Assembly (NCBI GenBank): GCA_022843585.1
Contig: JALHNJ010000014.1
Span: forward strand, 1-64,000
DNA: 64,000 nucleotides
Direction of reading: 5' to 3'
Source of the DNA: Chitinophagaceae bacterium
GTDB taxonomy: Bacteria; Bacteroidota; Bacteroidia; Chitinophagales; Chitinophagaceae
The notes below the pieces were generated by a model. It searched no databases. It saw only the letters and a list, made by a program, of their open reading frames with translations, and had not been told where the DNA came from. The stretch's first letter is position 1. Every line of letters starts with the position of its first letter. The position numbers were made by a program, and so were the translations under genes. Of the stretch, positions 48,399 through 58,313 are shown piece after piece.

Positions 48399-49043
48399 AT
48401 GATTAATGTTTATAAAACAATAGTTGTAAGTTTTTTGTTGCTGATAACACTTTTTTGTGGTTCAAAAAAGCAATCTGCTCGAAATGTCGATAAATCTGAG
48501 AACACAAAAAAAGATGCATCCGAGTATTATTACGAAAAACTATCACTGGAACACTTGTCCTCTTCTACGGATAGCATCCACATACGATTTTGGTTAACTT
48601 ATACATCTTTGGTAGATTCTGGAAAAATCATAAACCTCAAATATAGAAACGGGCAATGGGATGGTGAGTATATCGCATATCGATTTAAAAGCAAATCAAT
48701 TGATGATATAAGTCCAGATTTAATTACTAAAGAGATATTTAAAGGGTCGCCAAAATTAGGTTGGGAGTCTTTTTTACTTCAAATGGAAAATCTAGGTATA
48801 TATACCCTCAATGATGAGAATAGAAAAGAAAATATGGGGTTATGCAGCGATGATAATATTTTGAAGGTTGAAATTGGAAAAGAGATGATTTATAATGAAT
48901 TTATATATCCTTGCTGGGAGGCAATAGAAAACCAGACCCAAGTAAATAAAGTAGTTGTAGTCTTAAAGCTGATAGAAAGAGAGTTTGGATTTAAAATTTC
49001 TCCTTTATTAGCTGAAGGTCATCCAGGTAAAACTTCTAAATAA
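48399..49043 (+). CDS. Hypothetical lipoprotein-like, candidate immunity protein
   Basis: N-terminal signal/lipobox-like 'LLLITLFCGSKK'; follows orphan CT. Confidence 0.5.
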   Translation: MINVYKTIVVSFLLLITLFCGSKKQSARNVDKSENTKKDASEYYYEKLSLEHLSSSTDSIHIRFWLTYTSLVDSGKIINLKYRNGQWDGEYIAYRFKSKSIDDISPDLITKEIFKGSPKLGWESFLLQMENLGIYTLNDENRKENMGLCSDDNILKVEIGKEMIYNEFIYPCWEAIENQTQVNKVVVVLKLIEREFGFKISPLLAEGHPGKTSK

Positions 49044-49049
49044 TTTCTT

Positions 49050-49238
49050 ATGAAACAATTGTTTTTTCTTTCTTTTCTTTTAGGTTTCTCGATTTGTAAT
49101 GCACAAACCCAATTCGGTATAAAAGCAGGAGCTAATGCTTCCTCACTTACCGGTAAAAACGCAATAGCGTCAATTGAGAACAAAATTGGTTTTTATGAAG
49201 GTGGTACCATAAACTTTACTATCAATAAAAAACTTTAG
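49050..49238 (+). pseudogene. Truncated outer-membrane beta-barrel (porin-family) fragment
   Basis: 'MKQLFFLSFLLGFSICNAQTQFGIKAGANASSLTGKNA' N-terminus only, stops after 62 aa. Confidence 0.6.
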
Positions 49239-49318
49239 TATGCACCCTGAGTTAGTATATTCTGCTAAAAGTTGTTATTATGATTTAAGGTAGGCCGGTA
49301 ACCTTCGTCTAAACGTAA

Positions 49319-50302
49319 ATGGTCAAGGCCCTGCTGTACAAATTTTATAAAATAAAAAATGAAGTTATGAGGATGGGGTTTATTTTTCTTATCTTTTTAA
49401 ATTGCAATGTATTTGCAAGTACTTATAAGGATAGTTTATATTCTATATCCGTTTACCGTGTAACATTTGAGAATGGGATTCGTACTGATAGTTCAATTTA
49501 CAAAGTTATTAATCATAAACAAGACGGTGTTGTTACAGAAATAGAGTATACGGTTGATGGTAAAATTTATAACCAAGTAATAACCCGGTATAGTGGGGAA
49601 AAATTAGTTTCGGAATCAATCTTAGAGAACGGGGTAGTGAGGACTAAAAGAGATTTATTATATAATAGTAAGGGGCAAGTAGTTGAGGAAAGAGAAAGTT
49701 ATAAAAATAAATCAACTGCATTAACAAAATATGCATATAGGGATTCTAATTTGATACTTACCTCACGTTATACAAAAAGCAACGGTAAATGGTTATTAGT
49801 TTCAAAAGAGCTTAATTTTTATAATAATAAGAGCAAAATTTTAAACGAAATTGTAATGAAGAATGATTCTGCCATTACATCTGCGACTTTTTATTTTTAT
49901 ACTAATCAGAGTGACGAATTTGAAATCCTTTCTTACGACGGACATGGAAAACTAGTTCAACACAGCCGAGTGTTTAATACTCCACAAGGAAAGATTAAGA
50001 AACTAGTTTATTTTAAAGGGAAAGGTATAAGCCTAACAGACTACTTTGAATATACTCCCTTTGGAGCGATTCTAAAGTCAGAGTCAATTGATGGTAATAA
50101 TAAAAAGATTTCCAGAAATGAATATTATTATCACGAGAATGGTCAGTTGCGGCGTGTAGAAAAAAAAACATTCAGGGAAGAGATGTTACGGGTAACAGAG
50201 TATGATGAAAGGGGGAATAAAGCAAAAGAAGAGAGTCGCCTTTTAGATGAGGTGAAAGAGAGATTGTACTTCTTTTATTCAAATGGAGCTTCAAAGTCCT
50301 AA
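49319..50302 (+). CDS. Hypothetical secreted protein with MORN/YwqK-like repeats
   Basis: 'NEYYYHENGQLRRVEKKTF..MLRVTEYDERGNKAKEESRLL'; start probably an internal Met before the signal peptide. Confidence 0.5.
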   Translation: MVKALLYKFYKIKNEVMRMGFIFLIFLNCNVFASTYKDSLYSISVYRVTFENGIRTDSSIYKVINHKQDGVVTEIEYTVDGKIYNQVITRYSGEKLVSESILENGVVRTKRDLLYNSKGQVVEERESYKNKSTALTKYAYRDSNLILTSRYTKSNGKWLLVSKELNFYNNKSKILNEIVMKNDSAITSATFYFYTNQSDEFEILSYDGHGKLVQHSRVFNTPQGKIKKLVYFKGKGISLTDYFEYTPFGAILKSESIDGNNKKISRNEYYYHENGQLRRVEKKTFREEMLRVTEYDERGNKAKEESRLLDEVKERLYFFYSNGASKS

Positions 50303-50687
50303 ATATTCTTAAGATTATTCATAAACAAAAGGGGCCGGCATCCTATAAGTTTAATTGTACGGAGGCTATCTATTTAAAATTTTTGGTGGAAATACATAAA
50401 TTCTGTTTAGTATTAAAATCGAACAGTAAGCAAACAATTATTAATGAAACAATTATTATTAAGTTGAATTCACTGTTCTTCTAATGAGCCATAGGCGAAT
50501 TGATATTACTTTTAAGTTTTAGAATAATTTCATATGGCTTAAATATTTTGTAGCATTTGCAGGTCCTTTATTTTGCCCTATCATACCACGAGAATCCTGA
50601 ATTACTGTTGCGGTTTACGCAAGGGGAGGTGACAGGGATTCATTATTGCCTCTCTTCACAGCTACTGAAATTTAATATATCGCATTT

Positions 50688-51167
50688 TTATAAAAACTTG
50701 CTCCGCAATGATTTCATATCCTCACTGATTTTTAAATCAAGAATTTTTGCATACTGTTGTGTTGTCTTTAAATTGCGATGCCCCAACATTTTTGACACTG
50801 TTTCAATAGGAACTCCATTGCTAAGTGTGATTGTAGTAGCAAAAGTGTGTCGGGCGATATGATAAGTAAATGTTTTATCAATTTCACACTTTACGGCAAT
50901 CTCCTTCAAATAAGCATTCATTTTCTGATTGCTCAATACAGGTAACACCCTGTCATTAATAATACAGTGGGAATGCGTTGAATATTTCTGAATGATTTGC
51001 AAGGCGGCAGGCAATAAAGGAATTCTCGCAGCAACATCTGTTTTCTGTCTTTTACAAACTAGCCATTTTTCACCGTCAATTCCAATTACAATTTCTGAAC
51101 GCTTTAATTTTTTAACATCCGCATAAGCAAGACCAGAATAACAACTAAATAAAAATATGTCCCGCAC
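50688..51167 (-). pseudogene. Truncated tyrosine recombinase (C-terminal catalytic part only)
   Basis: Nearly identical to the C-terminal 159 aa of 54118..55344, including 'HIARHTFATTITLSNGVPIETVSKMLGHRNLKTTQQYAKI'. Confidence 0.85.
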
Positions 51168-51184
51168 TATACCAAGCCTATCAG

Positions 51185-52861
51185 TTGAAAATTATGCAGG
51201 TTTTATTACTTAGACTTCTTTTAATTTATTGTTCTCATCGGAGAAAAACGGATATGTACCCGGCAGCTACCATGGAAGAGGCCAATGCTACAGTTGAAGA
51301 AACCTATTATGCTAATTTACCGCAAACAAGAGCCAATGTGCCGAGCAATTACGGTGCTGGCTACCCGCAAAAAGCAGCCAAACTAAAAGGGAACCCGGGC
51401 AATAATGATAATGTAATGATAGGACCCGCAAAATTATTACGGGTTATGGCGGGAGATAAATTTAATGTAACTGTCAACAGTTGGTGGGAAGATGTCAGCA
51501 AAGAGTTTAGCGCCCCAGAAAATCCGGTAAACCAATTGATTGCTGCAATGAGCAGCAGTATTGCTGGTGTTACAGGCGGCCACCCAGGCGCAGGAGATCT
51601 TCAAAACAGCGGCACATTTATAAATTCATTAACTAGTTTTTTAAATGGGCAAAGTACAAACAGCAGTATAGCAAAGGGTTATTTGAACTGGATATTACTG
51701 GATAATAATTTTAATTATGTAAGCAGCAACAGTGGGTATGAACAGATTGGGGAGTCAGAGGTATATACAACCCATACCCGCACAAATATGCCTATAACAA
51801 AGAGCGGATATTTGTATATTTATGTAAGCAATGCAACCCCTGACAGGGATGTGTTCTTTGATAATTTACAGGTTAGCCATATAAGAGGTCAAATGCTGGA
51901 GGAAACCCATTATTATCCGTTCGGATTGACAATGGCGGGGATTAGTAGTAAAGCGTTGAATGGAATTGCTGAGAATAAGAAGAAGTATCAGGGTTATGAA
52001 TTTAACAGTGACTTTGATTTGAATCTTTACGAATCTTTTTACAGAACACATGACCCGCAGTTGGGGAGATTTTGGCAGATAGACCCGAAACCGTATTTCC
52101 CAGAAAGCCCATACGTGGCTATGGGTAATAATCCCATTAAGAATATTGATATTCTTGGTGATGAACTGGGTGGAACCGATAGAGAATCTGCAAAAAGACA
52201 AGAAGAAATTATCAAGAATAGTGCAAAAGGGAAGGATGGTGATGCTTTCAGAAAATTGGTAAAGCTAAAAAAGGATGGGATGACGTTTAAGAAGATAAGC
52301 CAAAAGAAATTAGATAAAGCTGTGTCTCAGATTCAGGATGCTGACCAAAAAGGTTTAGCTCAAACTTACGGTAAGGCCATCAATTCCAATGACCAAATGT
52401 TTGTGAGAGTAGTCAATAGAGGTGAGAACCCTGATATTGAAAATAAGAAAATGAGCAAGGAATGGAGTACAAATCCCAATTCATATGTAGGTCGTATTGG
52501 TAATGTTGTAGATGATAGAAAAGGTGGAGGTGTTACCGAGTTTATGGATGGACAATCAGTGTCAACCATTGTTATGAACAGTACATTTCAAACAGCATAC
52601 GAGAATAAATCTACCGGAGAAACTGTAATGGGAGTTAGTTCGGCTGGAGAAACTGCTGCACATGAAATATTGGGTCATGCGTTGGGAAAGTTTAGAGAGT
52701 CAGCTACTTATGAAAATCAAGATGCAATACGGATGTCAAACCTTTTCAGAAGGTCAACAGGGGACAATACATTGTTTCGAACAGGAGCAGTACATCCACC
52801 GGGTAATATTCGTATGACATCAGAGGAGGCAAATCAGGTTCCAGATTATTTAAAATGGTAA
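51185..52861 (+). CDS. 5'-truncated Rhs core with C-terminal HEXXH metallopeptidase-like toxin domain
   Basis: 'EETHYYPFGLTMAGISSKALNG..KKYQGYEFNSDFDLNLYESFYRTHDPQLGRFWQIDPK' core; 'GETAAHEILGHALGKFRES' zincin motif. Confidence 0.8.
   Translation: MKIMQVLLLRLLLIYCSHRRKTDMYPAATMEEANATVEETYYANLPQTRANVPSNYGAGYPQKAAKLKGNPGNNDNVMIGPAKLLRVMAGDKFNVTVNSWWEDVSKEFSAPENPVNQLIAAMSSSIAGVTGGHPGAGDLQNSGTFINSLTSFLNGQSTNSSIAKGYLNWILLDNNFNYVSSNSGYEQIGESEVYTTHTRTNMPITKSGYLYIYVSNATPDRDVFFDNLQVSHIRGQMLEETHYYPFGLTMAGISSKALNGIAENKKKYQGYEFNSDFDLNLYESFYRTHDPQLGRFWQIDPKPYFPESPYVAMGNNPIKNIDILGDELGGTDRESAKRQEEIIKNSAKGKDGDAFRKLVKLKKDGMTFKKISQKKLDKAVSQIQDADQKGLAQTYGKAINSNDQMFVRVVNRGENPDIENKKMSKEWSTNPNSYVGRIGNVVDDRKGGGVTEFMDGQSVSTIVMNSTFQTAYENKSTGETVMGVSSAGETAAHEILGHALGKFRESATYENQDAIRMSNLFRRSTGDNTLFRTGAVHPPGNIRMTSEEANQVPDYLKW
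51195..51260. other. Remnant of an island right end/att-like junction
   Basis: attatgcaggttttattacttagacttcttttaatttattgttctcatcggaga closely matches 55552-55600 next to the tRNA-Ser. Confidence 0.65.
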
Positions 52862-52862
52862 T

Positions 52863-53438
52863 ATGCAAGTAAATCAATTTTTGATGCTTCTTTTATGCTT
52901 AAATTTATTCCGCTTAGGGAAAGTTTCCGATACCTATTATTCAGCCCCCATTAATATTGAGAAGAATCAGTATGAACCCACTAAAGAGCCTTGTGAAATT
53001 GATAGATATTATGACAGTCTTATTGGACTAAAAATTGATAATATTTTATTGTACAAAGAACTGGGCACACCATCTGGTAATAAGGGCTTGATAATTTGGA
53101 AAAAAAAGAATTGTGTTTTTGGGGTCAAGTTTAATGAAAGTGTTATTGAAGGGTGCAAAAAGGAAGAAGTTAACCCCAATAGTCAGAATCTTGGACTAAT
53201 AGCATTAAAGTTTTTCTATGGGGGAGAAAAGGATTATTCTGTTACTAAAAGTAGAATTGAAGCGATGCATGATTTTAAGATTGAAATTCGGTCTGTTGTT
53301 AACGGAAAAGAAATGAAAAGTGAATTCTTCGATTCAGCTACAGGGAATAAATCCGAGTTTCTACCCGAAATTTCACGATTATGTCAGGATATTATTTATG
53401 GTTATGAAAAAGAGAACAACGAAAAAAATAGGCAGTGA
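52863..53438 (+). CDS. Hypothetical secreted protein, candidate immunity protein
   Basis: Starts 2 nt after the Rhs-CT stop; signal-like N-terminus. Confidence 0.5.
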   Translation: MQVNQFLMLLLCLNLFRLGKVSDTYYSAPINIEKNQYEPTKEPCEIDRYYDSLIGLKIDNILLYKELGTPSGNKGLIIWKKKNCVFGVKFNESVIEGCKKEEVNPNSQNLGLIALKFFYGGEKDYSVTKSRIEAMHDFKIEIRSVVNGKEMKSEFFDSATGNKSEFLPEISRLCQDIIYGYEKENNEKNRQ

Positions 53439-54117
53439 ACCAATAATCACTTACTTCCTTTAGCTAAGAATTATTTCAAATACTTCAAAAGGTACTGCGC
53501 CAATCGTTACTTTCAAAATGCTATGCCTCGTAAATATTAGATAACTAATCACAACTTAGATAAGAATACCACTTTCGAGGTATTGTAGTTATCATTATTT
53601 AGCAGGAAGATTCGCTGTAACATAAGCCCTTAAAGGTTTTGCTTTCTATTATGAGCCAATCGTTACCTGAAACTTGCCGCTTTTGATCAGATACTGGTAT
53701 TAAAAAGGGGTTTTATAAAGGCTTACAGAAGTATTATTGCCCCACGGGCCACAAATACCAGCAATGTAAGTATCAATATAGAGTAACATCAGCACAAAAG
53801 GACAAGAATATAAGCATAGTTAATAATTAATGGACGACTATCAGTTCTATTGGCTGCTATTTAAATAAGCTAAACAACTGAACCCAGAAGAATAGTCATA
53901 CGTAATGATTATTGGCTGAGTTACTCGTCCTAGGCTCGAGGCTACTTAATCTGTAGGGTCAAGACGCTTCGATTGTTTCACTATATGGGTTTAAAGCCTC
54001 CCATATACAACACAAATTGCGGCACTAATTTTCCTTTACAATACTTTAGTCAATAACAATTCTTTTTTGATACCTCTTGATACCTTTTGTTATTTATTAT
54101 AGCTTTTATTTTAAAAA

Positions 54118-55344
54118 TTATAAAAATTTGCTCCGCAGAGATTTCATATCCTCACTGATTTTTATATCAAGTATCTTGGCATACTGTTGAGTGGTCTTTA
54201 AATTCCGGTGCCCGAGCATTTTTGACACTGTTTCAATAGGTACTCCATTGCAAAGGGTAATCGTTGTAGCAAAAGTGTGGCGGGCAATATGATAAGTAAA
54301 TGTTTTATCAATTTCACAGATTTCAGCAATCTCTTTCAAATAAGCATTCATTTTCTGATTGCTCAATACAGGTAAGACCCTGTCATTAATAATACAGTGG
54401 GAATGCGTTGAATATTTCTGAATGATTTGCAAGGCAACAGGCAATAAAGGAATTCTCGCAGCAATATCGGTTTTCTGTCTTTTGCTGACCAGCCATTTTT
54501 CGCCGTCAATTCCAATTACAATTTCTGAACGCTTTAATTTTTTAACATCCGCATGAGCAAGACCAGAATAACAACTAAATAAAAATATGTCCCGCACTAT
54601 ACCAAGCCTATCAGTTGGAAACTGTTTTGCTGTTAGTGTATCCAATTCGAACTGGGTAAGCGCTGTTCTTTCAACTTCTCTTTTGGTCATTTTAAATCCA
54701 AGGAAAGGATCTTTAGGCAGCCATCCATTATGAAGGCAACGGTTTACAATCTTACGAAAATTCGCCAGGTATTTAATGGTTGAATTATGACCGCATTTGC
54801 GAACACTTTTTAACCAAAACTCATATTCAGTTATAAATTCATAATTCAGGTGGCTTATGTCAAAATCTTCTTTCTTGTATTTCCAATATATAAAGGACAT
54901 AGTATGCTTAAAAGAAGTGATATAACGTTCCAGCGTTCCGGGAGAATATTCATTGCCCACTAATGCGGCCATCTGTTCATTATGATGAGTAAAGATTTCC
55001 CTGAGCATATATTTATGCTCCACCAACTCACCTCCCTGCATGAGGGTTTTAATTTTATCTGCAGTGACTTCATGATCGTTTTCTACTAGGAACTTCCTTT
55101 TTTCATAGACCTTTCTTTGCAATATATCAAGATAGGTATTCAATAGTTTAGCAACCTCGGTTTTGCTTTCCGAACGTCCTGCTGTCGGGTTCCATTTAAT
55201 GGGTTCACACCGGCGTTTGGTGCTGATTTCAACCGCTTTGCCGTTTACGGTTATACGCATATAAATAACTGACTCTCCCGCTTTATCATACCTGCTTTTT
55301 TTGAGGAAAAATTGCAAACCAAAACTTTTCTCCATATCACGCAT
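54118..55344 (-). CDS. Tyrosine-type site-specific recombinase/integrase
   Basis: N-terminal SAM-like domain; 'FSCYSGLAHADVKKL', 'HIARHTFATTIT', 'MLGHRNLKTTQQYAKI' (R..HxxR..Y). Confidence 0.93.
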   Translation of the reverse strand: MRDMEKSFGLQFFLKKSRYDKAGESVIYMRITVNGKAVEISTKRRCEPIKWNPTAGRSESKTEVAKLLNTYLDILQRKVYEKRKFLVENDHEVTADKIKTLMQGGELVEHKYMLREIFTHHNEQMAALVGNEYSPGTLERYITSFKHTMSFIYWKYKKEDFDISHLNYEFITEYEFWLKSVRKCGHNSTIKYLANFRKIVNRCLHNGWLPKDPFLGFKMTKREVERTALTQFELDTLTAKQFPTDRLGIVRDIFLFSCYSGLAHADVKKLKRSEIVIGIDGEKWLVSKRQKTDIAARIPLLPVALQIIQKYSTHSHCIINDRVLPVLSNQKMNAYLKEIAEICEIDKTFTYHIARHTFATTITLCNGVPIETVSKMLGHRNLKTTQQYAKILDIKISEDMKSLRSKFL

Positions 55345-55459
55345 TTTAAAAGGGTTAAAAATACTTTTTTACAAGTCGAAATTCCAGCGTTTAGTTCTTG
55401 TAGAATGTTAATAATAAATGACTTAAGTAAAGGTTCAGGAGCAGGTAGTATGGTTGAGA

Positions 55460-55479
55460 CTACTCCACGAATCACGCAG
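55460..55479. repeat. Candidate integrase arm-type site, right copy
   Basis: ctactccacgaatcacgcag, 19/20 match to 13351-13370. Confidence 0.55.
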
Positions 55480-55594
55480 ACAACTAGGGTAATAAAGAGG
55501 GGTAAAGGCAGGTATAGACCAAAAGTGAAAAACCTGCAAATCATTGATTATGCAGGTTTTATTACTTAGACTTATTTTAATTTATGGTACTCAG

Positions 55595-55681
55595 CGGAGA
55601 CGAAGGGATTCGAACCCTTGATACAGTTTCCCGTATACACACTTTCCAGGCGTGCTCCTTCAACCACTCGGACACGTCTCC
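55595..55681 (-). tRNA. tRNA-Ser(GGA)
   Basis: Reverse complement GGAGACGTGTCCGAGTGGTTGAAGGAGCACGCCTGGAAAGTGTGTATACGGGAAACTGTATCAAGGGTTCGAATCCCTTCGTCTCCG; 7-bp acceptor stem, long variable arm, GGTTCGAATC T-loop. Confidence 0.93.
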
Positions 55682-55735
55682 ATTTAAAGGGCAGCAAAAA
55701 TAGGGATTATTGCCGTAAGGGTAGTTATTTGAGAT

Positions 55736-56221
55736 TTACCAGTTATTCGCCTGGTCAGCATTCATTCTTTCTGATACATCCATTGGTTTTTGCTCTTTCC
55801 AATAGGGATTATACTTTACAAACCAGGATATCCAGAGGCTGCGACTTAATCGCATCAGCCAGGGTTGTAATACAATCAAGAGCAAAGCATTAAAGCCAAG
55901 CCACATAAAAAAGCGGTTATCGTTGGTGGAAATGCCAATTATAACATACCATGCTATAAAACTTGCTACACATATTGCAACTGCTAATGCGTAGCTAACA
56001 TAACTGGTGCCATAATAAAAGCCTACTTCTATTTCGGTGGGTTGACCACAAACGATACATTCTTTATGCATCAGCATATTTTTCTTAAAACTAATACTGG
56101 TGCCATGTTGAAATAACTTTCCTTCTCTGCAGCGGGGACAACGGCAACTTAATGCAGAAGATAAATAACCACGACTTGCTTTTTGCTCCGCCATTTTATT
56201 TGTTGGTTGTATGTTGTTCAA
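55736..56221 (-). CDS. DUF983 family protein
   Basis: '[15 protein letters not shown]...[29 protein letters not shown]'. Confidence 0.85.
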   Translation of the reverse strand: MNNIQPTNKMAEQKASRGYLSSALSCRCPRCREGKLFQHGTSISFKKNMLMHKECIVCGQPTEIEVGFYYGTSYVSYALAVAICVASFIAWYVIIGISTNDNRFFMWLGFNALLLIVLQPWLMRLSRSLWISWFVKYNPYWKEQKPMDVSERMNADQANNW

Positions 56222-56522
56222 TTATTTTTTCAAGTTGATTTGCCTGCACCACACCTGATTGCCGCCACAAAGATTTTCCCTTTTGAAATAACATCAGGGT
56301 GGGTACACTTTGCACCTGGTAAGCATTGGCCGCTGCCGGACTTTTATCAATATCAATTTTAATGATGCGGACTTTATCGCCCATTTGCTGATGCAATTTT
56401 TCCAAAATTGGCTTCATCATTTTGCAAGGTCCACACCATTCCGCAAAAAAATCAACCAGCACCGGTGTGTTGCCGTTGATGATTTCGCCAAAGGTCTCTC
56501 TTTTATTGTTTGTTGTCTCCAT
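56196..56522 (-). CDS. Thioredoxin family protein
   Basis: '[21 protein letters not shown]'. Confidence 0.93.
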   Translation of the reverse strand: METTNNKRETFGEIINGNTPVLVDFFAEWCGPCKMMKPILEKLHQQMGDKVRIIKIDIDKSPAAANAYQVQSVPTLMLFQKGKSLWRQSGVVQANQLEKIIEQHTTNK

Positions 56523-56560
56523 TTTTTATTTCAAGGCGTAACCGAAGTAATTCTTCTAAT

Positions 56561-56767
56561 TTACTTATCGGTTGTTTTTTCTTTTTTAAACATACTGAAC
56601 AACAATCCACCCATCAATGCACCATAAGCGGTACTATTATGCCAGGTAGAAGTTATCTTACAAGTGCCGCTTTCACACCCAATTTGTTGCCAATAAATAT
56701 AGCCGCCAATAGCACCTAGCAACACTCCGGCAATCAATAATTTATTATTTAGTACCCAGTTCTTCAT
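56561..56767 (-). CDS. Small membrane protein (DUF6132-like)
   Basis: 'MKNWVLNNKLLIAGVLLGAIGGYIYWQQIGCESGTCKITSTWHNSTAYGALMGGLLF'; start moved to internal Met. Confidence 0.7.
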   Translation of the reverse strand: MKNWVLNNKLLIAGVLLGAIGGYIYWQQIGCESGTCKITSTWHNSTAYGALMGGLLFSMFKKEKTTDK

Positions 56768-56999
56768 ATTCAATAGTTGAAGGGGTGGAAGAATTATTTT
56801 TTTTATTGCCTGTGTAACAAGCACCGCCTGCGCAACAAATGCCATCGGTAAATAATGAAATGGCTGTAAACAAACTACCCAAAACAATTCCGGCCACCTG
56901 ACCTGATTCTATTGAGGAGTACAAAATTAAGCTACCTAATCCGACTCTGACGAATTTTAACGTTGTCCATCCACTGCGAAGCCTGTGTATCAGATTCAT
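56745..56999 (-). CDS. Small membrane protein (DUF2892-like)
   Basis: 'FVRVGLGSLILYSSIESGQVAGIVLGSLFTAISLFTDGICCAGGACYTG'; start moved to internal Met. Confidence 0.6.
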   Translation of the reverse strand: MNLIHRLRSGWTTLKFVRVGLGSLILYSSIESGQVAGIVLGSLFTAISLFTDGICCAGGACYTGNKKNNSSTPSTIEYEELGTK

Positions 57000-57116
57000 G
57001 TTATATATGTTTAAAGCAAATTTCCGTTGATAAGAGGAGCTTAGCGGTGACATTTGTTACAATACAAAAAAGCGGTTGTTTTTTTAACAACCGCTATACC
57101 ATCCTGTATTCAGCAA

Positions 57117-58313
57117 TTACATTTTCCCCGGTAAGATTTTATTCCAGTATAGCCAGGGCAGCAGTTTTGTCTTCATCAGGTACATACTCCACCTTTCTTT
57201 GCTCTGGTCAAACGGAAAAGTTTCCATTGGCTTATTGTTATAATCGAATTCTGCTAGTACCAATTTACCATAACCTGTTACCACGGGACAGCTTGTGTAA
57301 CCATTATAACTGCCGGTAATTGGTTGCCCAGCCATTAGTGCTAATAAATTTTTAACCAAAACAGGTGCCTGTTTACGAATGGCTGCTCCGGTTCGTGAGG
57401 TAGGCAACGAAGAAGCATCACCCAGTGAAAATATATTTGGAAATTTTACATGCTGCAAAGAATTTTTATCTACATCCATCCAACCGGCAGCATTGGCTAA
57501 CGGACTATGCCTGACGAAATCTGGAGCACTTTGCGGCGGAGTTACATGTATCATATCAAAATCAACCATATACTCCTTGTCTTTATTTTGTTCACCAAAT
57601 CCAACAAAAGTTGCTTTTTTATTTGGTCCGTCGATTGCTACCAGTTTAGTGAAAAAATTCATTTGAACGTTGTCCCTTTCAGCTACTTCCTTCAATGTCT
57701 TTTCATATTTATCTACGCCAAAAAGACGAGTGCCGCCACTCCAATACTGAATTTCACTTTTATCAAATGTTCCATGCTTTTTAAAATAGTCAGCAGCCAG
57801 CCACATAATTTTATGTGGGGCACCACCACATTTTACCGGAGTGTTTGGGTTAGTGAAAAGTGCTTTTCCTCCTTTGAAATTGCTAATGCATTCCCAGGTG
57901 TAGGGAGCCAGTTCGACACTGTAATTGGAGCAAACACCATTTTCCCCCAATGTTTCTATCAATCCTTTTATTTCGTTCCAGTTTAACTGAATGCCCGGTG
58001 CTACAATCAGGTACTGATAACCGAGAGTTTGATTATTGTCTAATACGATAGTATTAGCTTCCGGTTGAAAAGAAACAACTTTTTGTTTTATCCATTTTAC
58101 TTTTTTGGGCATTACATCCGCCTCGTTGCGAATCGTTTTTTTTACATCAAATACACCGGCACCTACCAATGTCCAGGCGGGCTGGTAATAATGTTTGTCA
58201 GATGGTTCAATAATAGCAATATCCAAGTCTCTATTTTTTCTCAACAGCTGCGATGCTACTGAAATACCGGCATTACCGCCGCCGACAATTACAATTTGAT
58301 GATTAGTTGGCAT
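57117..58313 (-). CDS. FAD-dependent oxidoreductase, sulfide:quinone oxidoreductase-like
   Basis: 'QIVIVGGGNAGISVASQLLRKN'; 'NTPVKCGGAPHKIMWLAADYF'; 'IFSLGDASSLPTSRTGAAIRKQAPV'; start moved to MPTNHQ. Confidence 0.88.
   Translation of the reverse strand: MPTNHQIVIVGGGNAGISVASQLLRKNRDLDIAIIEPSDKHYYQPAWTLVGAGVFDVKKTIRNEADVMPKKVKWIKQKVVSFQPEANTIVLDNNQTLGYQYLIVAPGIQLNWNEIKGLIETLGENGVCSNYSVELAPYTWECISNFKGGKALFTNPNTPVKCGGAPHKIMWLAADYFKKHGTFDKSEIQYWSGGTRLFGVDKYEKTLKEVAERDNVQMNFFTKLVAIDGPNKKATFVGFGEQNKDKEYMVDFDMIHVTPPQSAPDFVRHSPLANAAGWMDVDKNSLQHVKFPNIFSLGDASSLPTSRTGAAIRKQAPVLVKNLLALMAGQPITGSYNGYTSCPVVTGYGKLVLAEFDYNNKPMETFPFDQSKERWSMYLMKTKLLPWLYWNKILPGKM

Noticed and set aside
53440-54110. Possible degraded transposase in the gap before the integrase ('YYCPTGHKYQQCKYQYRVTSAQKDKN'-like reading)
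   Set aside because: Only short broken reading frames; no terminal inverted repeats found by eye, so not called as an IS.
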